From: Saussurea involucrata
Taxonomy: Eukaryota > Streptophyta > Magnoliopsida > Asterales > Asteraceae
Length of the DNA stretch: 64,000 nucleotides
NCBI GenBank assembly: GCA_033807775.1
Contig: CM066315.1
Location: 58,806,820 to 58,870,819, forward strand
Direction: 5' to 3'
Every line of letters starts with the position of its first letter. Position 1 is the first letter of the stretch. This document shows, piece by piece, positions 34,026 to 44,712 of the stretch. The notes beneath the pieces are model-generated. The model saw nothing but the letters and a program-made list of their open reading frames with translations. It searched no databases and had not been told where the DNA came from. The position numbers and the translations under genes were made by a program.

Positions 34026-37000
34026 TTAACCAGAGTGAGATGGAGAGTGGGCACTGTCGCTCAGAAAGTGCTTCACTCTTTGCCCATTGACTTTAAAAGT
34101 CTGACCAGATTGTGGGGACATTAACTCAACAGTTCCGAAGGGACTTACCTTGACCACTGTGTATGGTCCCGTCCATCGAGATTTAAGCTTACCAGGAAAT
34201 AATTTGAGACGGGAATTGAACAATAGTACTTGTTGGCCTTCGACAAACTCCCTATGGTTGATTCTTTGGTCATGCCACATCTTGGTCTTTTCTTTGTACA
34301 ATTTTGCATTTTCATAGGAATGGTATCGCAACTCTTCCAACTCATGCAATTGTAAAAATCTCTTGGTCCCCGCATCATTCTCACTCATGTTAAGCTCTTT
34401 AAGGGCCCAAAATGCCTTGTGTCCCAACTCAATTGGTAAATGGCAAGCCTTGCCAAAAACCAACTTGAATGGAGACATTCCCAAGGGAGTTTTATAGGCC
34501 GTGCGATAGGCCCAAAGAGCATCATCGAGCTTGGTTGACCAATCCTTTCGGTGTGGTTTAACGACTTTTTCTATAATGCCTTTGATTTCTCAGTTTGAAA
34601 GTTTGGCTAAACTGTTGGTCTGCGGGTGATATTTGATGTCCACTCTATGATGTATACATACTTAGCAAGGACCGAGCTCATGACTTTGTTTACAAAATGG
34701 GTGCCTTCATCACTAATTAACGCCCGTGGTGTTCCGAATCGAGTGAAAATATTTTTATGCAAAAATTTCAGCACGGTGTTTGCATCATTGGAGTGACATG
34801 CAACAGCCTCCACCCATTTTGAAACATAGTCTACCGCAACCAAGATATAAAAATTATTGTTTGAGTTTGGGAAAGGACCCATGAAATCGATCCCCAAAAC
34901 ATCAAAAAGCTCTACCTCTAAGATGTTGTTGAGAGGCATTTCATTATTTTGTGATATATTCCCGGTGCGTTGGCATTGCCCACAGTTTTTCACAAATTCG
35001 TAAGAGTCTTTAAACACAGTGGGCCAAAAGAACCCACTTTGCAAGATTTTTGCAGCAGTGCGGTTTCCACCAAAGTGGCCACCGTAGTGGGATGTGTGAC
35101 AACCTTGGAGTATTTGATGTTGCTCACTCCCGTGGACACGTCGTCTCAATATTTAGTCCGTTCCTATCTTATACAAGAAAGGATCGTCCCAGACATATTG
35201 ACGAGTATCATGTAAAAACTTTTTAAATGGTTGTCCACTCATCCCGTGGGGCTTTAGTCCACATGCCAAAAAATTTGCAATGTCAGCGTACCAAGGAATA
35301 CCATTGTTGTGATGTTGAGCTGCTAACAATTATTCATCGGGAAAACTTTCTTGAACCGGAGTGGGTTCCACAGTGGTCACTACCTTCTCGAGCCTGGACA
35401 GATGGTCAGCTACCTGATTGCTTGTTCCTTTCCTATCAACGATTTCAAGGTCGAATTCTTGCAGCAATAATACCCATCGGATCAAACGTGGTTTGGAATC
35501 AGTTTTGTTGATCAAGTATTTTATTGCTACATGATCAGTGTATACTATGACCTTCGTCCCTATCAAGTAAGACCTGAAACGATCAAGAGCAAACACCACT
35601 GCAAGTAATTCTTTTCAGTGACCGTGTAATTGATCTGAGCTTCAATTAGTGTTTTACTTGCATAGTAAATGGGGTGAAAGATTTTGTTTTTCCTCTATCC
35701 TAAAACAGCCCACTCGCTGGCGTCACACATGACTTCGAATGGGAGTGACCAGTCAGGAGTGGTCACTATGGGTGCAGTAACTAAGGCTCCCTTGATTGTT
35801 TCAAAAGCATCTCGACATTCTTGGGTGAATTTAAATTCTCTTTCATGTTGCAAAAGGTTACATAGGGGTTTTGTTATTTTGGAAAAATCTTTGATGAACC
35901 TTCTATAGAAACCGGCATGACCCAAGAAACTTTGAATACCTTTCACAGTTGTGGATTCGGGAAGTTGTGCCACTACTTCAAGTTTGGCTTTGTCAACCTC
36001 TAACCCTCTCTTTGAGAGAAGATGACCTAGGACAATTCCCTCTTCGACCATAAAATGACATTTTTCCCAATTTAAAATAAGATCATGGGTCTCACATCTC
36101 ACTAGGCTTTTCTCCAAATTTCCCAGGCAGTTGTCAAACGATGTCCCTATCACAGAAAAGTCATCCATAAATACTTCTATGGTGTCCTCAATCATGTCGG
36201 TGAAAATGGCCATCATACAACGTTGGAAAGTGGCTGGGGCATTACACAATCCAAATGGCATCCTCCAGAATGCAAAAGTACCATAGGGACAAGTGAAGGT
36301 GGTCTTTTCTTGGTCCTCGGGGGCGATATGAATTTGGTTGTATCCGGAGTATCCATCTAGAAAACAATAGAATTCATTTCCAGCTAACCTATCGAGCATT
36401 TGGTCGATGAATGGTAGGGGAAAATGGTCCCTCTTGGTGGCTAGGTTGAGTTGTCTATAGTCCATGCATATTCTCCACCCAGTAACAGTCCTAGTGGGAA
36501 TGAGCTCGTTCTTTTCGTTTTCCACTACGGTTGTTCATCCCTTTTTAGGGACACATTGAACGGGGCTCACCCAACTACTACTAGCTATTGGGTAGATAAT
36601 GCCAGCATCTAACCATTTTAAAACTTCTTTCTTGACTACCTCTTTCATTATGGGGTTCAACCTTCTTTGGGGTTAGACTTTTCCAGGGTGGTCACTCTCC
36701 AAGTTAATCTTATGTTGACATAGGGAAGGGCTAATACCTCTAATGTCCGCTATGGTCCAACCAATTGCCCTCTTATGCTTCATCAACAGATCAATCAGAA
36801 GTTGTTCTTGTTTCTCACTAAGTTTGGAAGAGATAATAACGGGAAGTTTATTATCCTTAGCGAGATAAGCATATTTCAAGTGGGATGGCAATGGTTTTAG
36901 CTCTAACTCGGGAGGTTGTTCTATTGAAGGGGGTTGAACATTTATGTCGTTAAAGTCCAGAGGTTCAAAAGCTGCCACAATTTCGTTACACTCATCCTCA

Positions 37001-37664
37001 AAAGTGTCATCACTCTCAGAGTCGGAATGCTCACTCTCACTGTCCACTGAGCTTACTATGTCAAAACTTGGGGTACCACTAATCGAACTCAAAGCAAAAC
37101 AGTCTTCGGTTTCTATGAACTTAAGGGACTTGAAGACGTTAAATGTTACCTCTTGGTCATGGACTCTCATAGTGAGTTCCCCTTTGTGCACATCAATCAA
37201 AGTACGTCCGGTTGCAAGAATGGACGCCCTAAGTTGATTGGGATATCTTTATTGGCCTCATAATCTAGAATTAGAAAATCGACGGGAAAGATAAATTTAT
37301 CCACTTGGACCAAAACGTCTTCTATTTTTCCTTTGGGATTGGCAATGGACCGATCGGCTAGTTGTAATGTCACGGTTGTGGGTCTAGCCTCTCCAATACC
37401 TAACTTGTTAAAAATAGACAATGGCATCAAGTTTATACTAGCTCCCAAATCACAAAGTGCTTGACCTACTTCTTGTCCTCCTATTGTGCATGGAATGGTG
37501 AAACTACTCGGGTCTTTCAACTTAGGTGGAATCTTGCTAGTAAGGAGGGCACTACATTCCTTAGTTAATGCCACAGTTTCAAACTCACCCAACTTCCTCT
37601 TTTTGTTCAATATATCTTTCAAAAATTTAACATAGCTTGGCATTTGCTCGAGAGCCTCTACCAA
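34026..37664 (-). pseudogene. Athila-like pol: protease, reverse transcriptase, RNase H, integrase
   Basis: Pieces on the minus strand. Protease 37664-37197 (ALCDLGASINLMPLSIFNK; active site shown as DLGA instead of the usual D-S/T-G), continuing at 37200-36673. Reverse transcriptase 36525-35695 (CMDYRQLNLATKRDHFPLPF; catalytic VFMDDFSVIG; FLGHAGFYRRFIKDFS). RNase H 35599-35330 (VYTDHVAIKYLINKTDSKPR). Integrase zinc finger and core 35149-34607 (CHTSHYGGHFGGNRTAAKIL, CGQCQRTGNIS, GIDFMGPFP, DEGTHFVNK). Integrase C-terminus 34484-34026 (MSPFKLVFGKACHLPIELGH, RWTGPYTVVKVSPFGTVEL). Gaps between the pieces are frameshifts or stops, at least five in total. The element cannot be autonomous. Confidence 0.88.
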
Positions 37665-37685
37665 GGGTATGTTAATGTGAAGTTG

Positions 37686-39265
37686 TTAAAAAATGTCTAA
37701 GAATTTTTTAAACTGAACGTCGACATTTTTACTCTTCATTCTTTCGGGAAATGGAACATTTCGTGGGTCAATTTGAGTTTGTTGTGGTATTTGCTTTGGA
37801 ACAGTGGGTTTCTGTGTGGTCTCGAAAGTGGGAAGCTCAGGGACATCGGTTCTCACTGTGGGTTTGTCAGTGTCTTTAGGAGTGACCATTGCGGTTTTAG
37901 GGGCAGTGGGTATTTGAGGCGGGTCCTCAGAGTAAAAAATGACATCATTCAAACCCTTTCCACGCCTAAGTGTTATGGACTTGATTTGTTCTTTTCCTAT
38001 TACCCTAGCGTGTTCGGTGTCACTAGGTAATGTCCCTGGTGGTCTATTCTTAACTTCGACGGCTAGTTGTCCTACTTGGGTCTCTATGTTCCTTATGGCT
38101 GCTTGAGTTTTATTCATGAAACCTTTCAGTATTGATTCAAGTGATGGTTGAGTCTCAATGGGGTGAGTTGGTCGTGGTTGAAACGGTTGTGAGGACTGCC
38201 CCTGGTGAAAGTTCTGTGGGGGATGCCCACTGTGATGTTGATGAAATCCAGGGGGTTTTGTGGTCTTTGCTAGAAATGACTCGCCCCGTGGGGTTGGAGT
38301 CCTGGATTACCAGCCCAAGAGAAATTCGGGTGATTTCTCCAGCCTGGGTTATAGGTCTGTGAAAACGGGTTGTTCATCGGGTTGGTTCCTATAACATTAA
38401 TGGCCTCAGGATTTGCAGGACAATAGTCAAAAACATGTTCTTCTCCACAGAGGGAACAGTTCTCAGTGAGATGTGAAGTGGCCACTGCGGAGATGACTTG
38501 TCCTCTATTTTGATTCAAAACCAGCTTAGTTAAGGCTACCAATTGTGCATTCATGGTTTTGAGTGCTTCCGAGTCAATGGTATTGGTCTTTGGCATGGGT
38601 GCTCTAGGATTTTACCACTCGGTGTTTTTGTTGGACACTTTTTCTAATATTTGATACCCTTCATTGTAAGTTTTACCTGTGAAAGTTCCACATGCTGTTG
38701 CATCTAAGATGATTTTGGCTGCATTGAAAAGACCATTGTAAAAGGTCTCCAATTGGATGCAATGTGGGATGCCGTGATGCGGGCACTTTCGAAGTAATTC
38801 TTTAAAACGTTCCCATGCATCCGAAACAGCCTCATCTTCTTCTTGCTTAAACAAAATAATATCATTTCGAAACCTTACATTCCTTGTGGGAGGAAAGTAT
38901 TTTTGTAGAAATTTGTCAGCAAGTTCTTGCCAAATGGTTATCGAATTAGGCTCATGTGAATTCAGCCAAGCTTTCGCCTTATCCCTTAATGTAAAAGGGA
39001 AAAGTTTCAGCCTTAAGGCTTCATCAGTCACACCTTGCAGTTGAAAGGAATCAGTCATTTCCAAAAAAGATTTTAAGTGCGAGTGTGGATCCTCAGATTG
39101 TAATCCTCCAAATTGACCCATGGCTTGGATCATTTGAAACATTACCGGTTTGAGTTCAAAGTGTTGTGCAACCATGTTAGGCCTTAGAATCCCGGAGCTT
39201 AAATCAGTAACTCCGGAAGTAGCATAGTCCCGTATTTTTCGATCTTTGCTATCGGCAATCGTCAC
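37686..39265 (-). pseudogene. Athila-like gag, interrupted
   Basis: 39265-38612 carries the gag capsid domain (DPHSHLKSFLEMTDSFQLQG, LRLKLFPFTLRDKAKAWLNS, WQELADKFLQKYFPPTRNVR). 38596-38270 has the zinc knuckle CSLCGEEHVFDYC (C-x2-C-x4-H-x3-C). 38117-37686 is the Pro-rich end before the protease. Stops separate the three pieces. Closely followed by the protease piece of pol. Confidence 0.85.
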
Positions 39266-39515
39266 TGTGGCTCCACTACTGGTGGGTTAATGGGTCTTTC
39301 ACCTCCCACACCTGCCATGTTTACAGTGGGGTTCACTGGGGGTTATCGAATTGTGTTTCTGTTTTTACGTCTTCTTCGAAAAGTTTTCTCTATTTCAAGA
39401 TCGATTGGTACCAAAGGCCCGTGTTGTTGCCTTGGCATGCAACATGAACAACTTAGAAAAACGAGTTACTCGGGCTCGAACAAAAACTAATGTCTTGAGA
39501 TTAAAATCACGCCAG

Positions 39516-39533
39516 TCCCCGGCAACGGCGCCA
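39516..39533 (-). promoter_or_regulatory. Primer-binding site, tRNA-Asp (Athila-like element)
   Basis: Minus strand TGGCGCCGTTGCCGGGGA, 18 bases complementary to the 3' end of plant tRNA-Asp, six bases from the LTR end at 39540. This is the standard primer of Athila-type elements and fixes orientation. Confidence 0.9.
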
Positions 39534-39539
39534 AAAACT

Positions 39540-39987
39540 TGGTACATGCGAAATATGTGATTTAATCGTAGTGGGATGCAAACTATCCACAGTAGGAAGC
39601 ACAAGTGTACACTGCCACTATGATCGTCACAACAAGTAATAGTTGGTAAAATACCAGAATCGTATCCACAGGGATTGGGCAATCAAGACAATATGGTTCT
39701 CATGAGCTTCCTTTTACAAGTTTCAATTACAGAAGAAGCAATAAGTTGGTTTGTTTGGTGATATGCTATTTTAACGAGTTACTTAAAATTTAAAAGGAGG
39801 AATGTAGGTTAGATTTTCCCTAGATTTTATATTAAATACTTGATCCAAAAGAGTGATCCTTGTACTTGTGCGAAGTAGGCACTCCCGTTAGAGAAGTCGG
39901 TTACACAAATACTCACACCTTCAAGTAAAAATCCCATACTTCTAGTCCTTACTGTTTTGTCAATGGTAATCTCAAAATGCACCTTTT
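39540..39987 (-). repeat. Athila-like 5' LTR, only the U5-side 448 bp left
   Basis: It matches 20862-21263 and 29409-29460 almost base for base, then stops at CTCAAAATGCACCTTTT. The remaining ~1.15 kb of this LTR is absent from the window. It provides the empty site for the chromovirus insertion. Confidence 0.9.
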
Positions 39988-42275
39988 GCCTGTCACAGGG
40001 TGCAAGGTGTATGAGGCCTTTTGCCTGTCACGGGGTGCGGTCTGGGTGCGTCCCGCGTATGCCTTTGCGGGCAGGAACAAAACCGTGAGCGCTACCGGCA
40101 TGCTGTTATGCAGAGGGTATGCGCAAAGCGGACAATATCGTGTACGGTAGACTGGGGATGTTATAGAATGGTCTATATTTTGTGAAACACCCATTTTTGG
40201 GGGAATTTGAGTGATTGGTGAATAAATCGCGAATGAAAGAAATTTTGATTAATTTATTGCATAAGAGAAAGCTATGTGGTCAAATTACGCTTTTAGAGTT
40301 ATTGTGGTTGTACAATAATTATGATGTGATATGTGCTTAATTGCATTTTATTTAAATGAGTGTCGTTTTAAGTATTGGTCTTATGTGAGAGGACCGTTTG
40401 ATGATCTTGTATTCTTAGTACCTTTGGGACTAATGAACCTTGGTAAGGGATATACATTGTTGAGTATAAAAGAGTTGCATATACGTGTACATATAGATAC
40501 ATATATGTATTGACTTCATTGGGAAGGTAGCAATGAAGAGGTTGTGAGATTATCACGCCTCGGAGCGTGTGTTGCATGATGTGAGTTAGATGTATTTAAT
40601 TGCATGAGTAGATGTTGATAAATAATCATTGGATCCTTTGAGCAGATGGCTCGGTTTTGGACTCGGTTGAGTATTGGGAGCATTCGCCTGGTTTAAATAA
40701 GCTCGACGTGGGCTTGGGGTTGGAATAATATATAATTGTATTATAATTAAAGTTTACATGATATAAATACATTGATTATTTCTGAGGTCATGTATGAATA
40801 TTAAGCTTGGAATCAGAAGATTAAAAGTTAAAGGACCACCTTGTAAAGGTGTTAGAATATTGAAATACTGTGGTTTTAAATAAGTGTTTTATTTACGAAG
40901 TGGATGGTTAGTAAGGACTGAAGTAATAGGCACGAACGAAGCGAGTGTATAGACTATGCCGATCTGTGAGGGATTGTGCCCTGTCTATGTATTGGTTTGG
41001 AATCACGAAGAGCTAGCAGAAAACGAGTAAGTTGAAATTAATTAGAAACCGTGAGTTGTGGTTCAACTAAAGTTGGGGAGGATTTTAATAGTGATATAGA
41101 CTCAATTAATCATGCGGGAGAACATGATTGTACGTTTGAATTGTGTACAAATGACCATGAGAGACCTGGTCTGTTGTGAGATGTTATGGGTGGAGAATGT
41201 ACGAACGAGTAGCGGCATCAAATGCCAAGATAAGTGTGTCAACTAGTAGGTAATGTGAAGTTAGAAAGAGGAAGCATCCGATGGAAGTCTTTTCGGGGAT
41301 TTCAGATAAAGAGTACTATTTTGTCAATAAAATTGTTGGAGTATGTGGTTTGTAAGATGGTGTAGTGATATGGCAAATATCGAAATTGAATGGCGGAAAG
41401 GTAGTGGGTGTATATCCAAAGCGATTTTGGTTGTGTGAGTCGCTAAGTAAGTTTATGTTTTTGAATAATTGGAAGTTAACGAAGATGATGGATATATTAG
41501 TCAAAATGTGATGTAAAAGATGCAAAATCCTTACGGAATATGAGTTGCTTCTTATGTGTGAAAGAATTGTCCGAGAAAGTATTAGTTACAGATTAAAGAA
41601 TGTGTAGTAACTTGGGACGGTATGTCGTTTCAAGATAACTTAGTTGATTGCCTTAAGTTAGAATTTTGGTACAACTGTTTGGTTATGTATAGTAATGAGA
41701 AAATGTTATTAGTATGTGGGAAAGTTGGGAGAAAGAGACAAGTGATGTTTGGAGGGTAGTACTCCATGTTAACGTGGGAAGAAATGATAAAAAGGTCGGA
41801 CCTAAGAATGTAGTTATACTACAGGTTCAATGGAATTATCACCCTTGATATACAACACTTTAGTATTTGGTTGCAATATGGTCGCATAGTGCGATAGTGG
41901 TGTGAGGAATGGTAACACTTTATACTGAAGAAACGCGTGAGTCATGGATGTATCAAAGGTTTGTCGTATTTATCGAAGTATTCCAAAGTAGTGAGTATGC
42001 TCAATTTAAGGTGAGTGTAGATTTTCAAGCAGTAGATGGTAATGTTATTTTGAGACCCGGAGATCGATTTACGGTTAATGTCGGTATGGTAGACCAATAA
42101 ATAGTCGGGTAAAGATTTGATGATGAACAGTTACTCTAAGGAGGTTTGTAAATCCAAGTTGGGGAGCGGATACTAACGAAAGAGGTAAGGTTCAGAAAAT
42201 ATGAAAAGATGAATTCTTGTTCTTTCTGGACTTTTAATTGTGATTAAGTATGTAAGACTTAAAGGAAGTAATTAT
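39988..42275 (+). other. G-rich, C-poor non-coding stretch, origin unclear
   Basis: It starts with two copies of CCTTTTGCCTGTCACRGGGTGC (39983-40039, 34 bp apart). It then continues for over 2 kb with a visible excess of G over C on the plus strand and no frame longer than ~63 codons. It ends in the 3' remnant of a plus-strand chromovirus, so it may be the mutated inside of that element; I find no polymerase motifs in it. No tRNA or promoter seen. Confidence 0.4.
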
Positions 42276-42369
42276 GTTGAAAGTACAGTGGAAATACCAT
42301 AGAGGTACTAATGTAACTTTAGAATCAGAGGAGGATATGAAAGTTAGATATCCTCATTTGTTTACCTAG
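42276..42369 (+). pseudogene. End of a chromovirus pol (chromodomain-like tail)
   Basis: Plus-strand VQWKYHRGTNVTLESEEDMK then VRYPHLFT and TAG, homologous to the tail of the 22958-27505 protein (VQWRHHRGQDATWESESEMR). It is preceded by a few matching codons (LKEVIMLK). Right after it come TTTCGGGGACGAAATCATTT and a purine-rich tract before the LTR, the usual chromovirus 3' arrangement. Confidence 0.8.
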
Positions 42370-42411
42370 CTTTGATTTCGGGGACGAAATCATTTTCAAG
42401 TTGGGGAGTAT

Positions 42412-43260
42412 TGTAACATCCTAAATTTTCAATAATAATATTTTGATGAGAATTGGGATCTAATTGTATTTTGGATTAAACCTTGAATTATGTTGTAATT
42501 TTATAATTCAATAAGGTTAAAATACAAGATTAAGGTTTGGTGCCAATTGTGGAAATAATGAAACTTGGAGGTGTAATTGGTCATTTTGGAAAGTATGTTT
42601 GGATAAAATATCTGAAAATCAGATATTTTCTTATTTTGGTTCTTTGGGTCGGTCAAGAGAGAAAGAGAGAAAGAGAGAAAAAGGAGAAAAGGGAGAAAGG
42701 AAGAAAAGCAAGGTTTTGGCTCAATTTGGTAAGGAATTTATCATGTGTTCTGATGAAAATTGTTGTAGCTATAGAGTTGTAAACGAGTCTATGATTGTGA
42801 ATAGGTTTTCAAATCGTTTACAGCAGATTGGGATTGAATTTGTGCAGCAAAGTGGGTTTTACATAAAAAAGGTGAGTTCATTTGTTCTTTGCTTAAATCA
42901 GTGTTTCATGTTAAATTAAACCTTGAAATAGCTGTATAAATTGGTTATGAACTGTATGGAATGGTTTAGAATGAGCTTAATAGAACAGAAATGAATCTGG
43001 ATCGATTTTTGGGCTGCAGGTCGAAGGTTTCCGGATAAAACCATGTATCCGAAAACCGTGGTGATGAAGGTCTCCGGACGCGATTAAGTATCCGGTAAGT
43101 TTAGTTTTTATTGTAGTTTCTGGATAAAATAGTTACCGGATAGTATCCGGGTTGCTTTAGTTTCCGGGTGTTGTCCGGATTAGATCAGTATCCGGAAAGT
43201 ATGGTTTAACCGGTAAGTTGTAGCTATCCGGAAACCCCTGTTCTTCCAAAGATTGAAGTT
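42412..43260 (+). repeat. Chromovirus LTR remnant (plus strand)
   Basis: Begins TGTAACATCC directly after the polypurine tract CAAGTTGGGGAGTAT. The right end is not found; homology to Sirevirus leader sequence must begin somewhere in 43260-43390. It includes a GA-rich run (GAGAAAGAGAGAAAGAGAGA, 42656 on) and the TCCGGA-type array at 43029-43236. Confidence 0.7.
43029..43236. repeat. TCCGG/CCGGA array in the plus-strand chromovirus LTR
   Basis: About ten TCCGGA, TCCGGT or CCGGAT motifs in 208 bp, for example TTTCCGGATAAAACCATGTA and ACCGGATAGTATCCGGG. It has the same motif as the array in the 21264-22919 LTR, although the LTRs are otherwise diverged and in the opposite orientation. Confidence 0.8.
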
Positions 43261-43392
43261 AACTTTGCTAAAACGAGGTGGTTTGGCAAGAGAGCCATTA
43301 TCTATGTAATTTGTGTTTGAAGGGTTTACCATATTGAGAGATGGTAAGGAAGAGATAATATAAGCAAGATCTTGTTTATAGGATTAAACAAT

Positions 43393-43406
43393 CTGCTCTG
43401 ATACCA
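43393..43406 (-). promoter_or_regulatory. Primer-binding site, initiator tRNA-Met (Sirevirus-like element)
   Basis: Minus strand TGGTATCAGAGCAG, two bases from the LTR end at 43409. Confidence 0.88.
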
Positions 43407-43408
43407 CT

Positions 43409-44357
43409 TGTTGGTCTCGAAGGGTTATACAAGTTTGTAGAAGGGGGGGGGGGTTGAATACAAACACAAGATTTTTATCTTTAAATTGTTTATTGATATA
43501 ATCAAACAATTTACAGTTTGTTACGGAATAAGGTCAAGTATAAAACCTAATCTAAACAAACTATGAGAATCACACAGATTTCTTGCACTAGAAAAGATAG
43601 AAAGAATTTAAGAAAACTAAGAGTAATTTTCTTAAGTCACTAAGAATTCAGGGATATGAGAAGAGCACTTCAGAAATGAAGTAGGGTTTCCTATTTATAC
43701 TGCATGCATTAAATGCAAGTCAGTACAACTTTACACGTGGCAGCACTTGGTTGGTTGCATGAATTTGACTTTAGCAAACATGCTCTTGGCCGCATGATGA
43801 ACAGTATAGTTGGCAGAGTGGTTTGTACGATCCTGGACAAAGGCATGTCCTTCTGACAAATCGTACAAAAGCGTGCAAGGAGATAAGACAAAAGTTGCTT
43901 GTAGAACAGACTTCATGATCATCGATCGCTGAGTTGATCTTTATCAGGGAATGATAAAGTTCAGCTCTCGCTGAAGTCTTCTACTTGAAACTTCGCGTGA
44001 AATGGACAAGTCTTGGCTTCGCTGATATCCGCATCAGGTCACTAGTAGACTTAGTCACTCGTTCGTCAGCTTGGTCTTCAATTTCAGCTTTGAACTTTGT
44101 TGTCGCGAATCTTGTCTTCAGAGATCATAAGCAAACAATTATACGATGAGTATTCATCGATAATCAGCGAGACCGAACAGGCTCAGGTCTCACTGATGTA
44201 CATTCATCGCTGAGGTAAATTTACGAACACATGTTTTCCATCAGCGATACTAAACAGACTTAGTATATTTTTCATAGATGGCAAAACATTAGTACATATT
44301 GTTTACTTACAATTTTCACTAAGTGATTCTAAGGGTCATCATCAAATTGAATCAACA
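43409..44357 (-). repeat. Sirevirus-like 5' LTR
   Basis: 949 bp, TG...CA ends, aligned with 11645-13325. It carries the intact site for the hAT MITE (CATTAAATGCAAGTCAGTAC at about 43706). A run of ten Gs (43444-43453) replaces GGGGGAGGG in the sister LTR. Near its outer end it lacks a short segment present in the other copy (CACTGAAGGGTTTGGATC). It is followed by ACCAT. Confidence 0.9.
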
Positions 44358-44712
44358 ACCATAAATAATAAAAGTTATAAAAAACGAAATTAATCATATT
44401 AAACATGTTTTGGAGAAAAGAAGAACCAAGATTTGTTACCTTACAAGCAAGCTCTTCTTGAAAGCTTCCAGCAAGTAAGAATAATCCTTGACTGCGAGTG
44501 TACTGATCTGGGTACAACAGATGTGAAACAACAAATTGTCAGCAAAACATGACAACCAAAATCAAAATCAAACCGATTAGGGGAGAGCGAGATATTGCAT
44601 CGATTGAAAGTGAGGAGAGTGGGATTATGGTTTTGAAAATCACACAAGTCTTACCTCCAGAGCACGGTTGAAGAAAATTGAAGACCCATTTGAAGAAAAT
44701 CGCTATTTATAG
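44358..44712 (-). pseudogene. Promoter and first exons of the unrecognised gene, right part
   Basis: On the minus strand a TATA box (CTATAAATAG, 44702-44711) is followed by a probable first exon ending at a good donor (CTCTGGAG then GTAAGACTTG, ~44655). A second exon lies between TTGTACCCAG and GTAACAAATC (~44508-44440) and reads ISTLAVKDYSYLLEAFKKSL. A diverged copy of this exon lies at ~11345-11410 and contains a stop. The gene is cut at 44358 by the Sirevirus. Family not recognised. Confidence 0.35.

Larger units (their letters stand above)
20862..39987 (-). mobile_element. Athila-like Ty3/gypsy element with env-like frame, 5' LTR truncated
   Basis: Minus-strand order from high to low coordinates: 5' LTR remnant (39987-39540), primer-binding site complementary to tRNA-Asp (39516-39533), gag, protease, reverse transcriptase, RNase H, integrase, an env-like frame, a polypurine-rich region, and a ~1.6-kb 3' LTR ending at 20862 inside the Sirevirus integrase. 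LTR termini are TGATAACTC...GTACCA. The long LTR, the tRNA-Asp primer and the post-integrase frame are typical of the Athila lineage. All frames carry stops or frameshifts. The target duplication on the left would be ACGAC (20857-20861); the partner is lost because the 5' LTR breaks off at ~39987. Confidence 0.85.
11645..44357 (-). mobile_element. Sirevirus-like Ty1/copia element, split by nested insertions
   Basis: Two related LTRs (11645-13325 and 43409-44357, both TGTTGG...CAACA on the plus strand) lie 30 kb apart and are flanked by the 5-bp target duplication ACCAT (11640-11644 and 44358-44362). The primer-binding site TGGTATCAGAGCAG (initiator tRNA-Met) lies next to the right LTR, so the element is on the minus strand. 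Inside are a copia pol with the integrase C-terminus, reverse transcriptase and RNase H, and downstream of pol a long envelope-like reading frame. That order is diagnostic of the Sirevirus lineage. Gag, protease and most of integrase are missing, probably deleted together with part of the Athila-like element that inserted at 20862. It is dead. Confidence 0.88.

Noticed and set aside
39988..42275. Integrated plant pararetrovirus
   Set aside because: No movement protein, coat protein or reverse-transcriptase motifs in any frame; the adjacent pol tail is chromovirus-like.
42537..42919. Charged open frame (Arg/Glu/Lys-rich)
   Set aside because: It comes from a GA-rich run inside the chromovirus LTR; no start context or family similarity.
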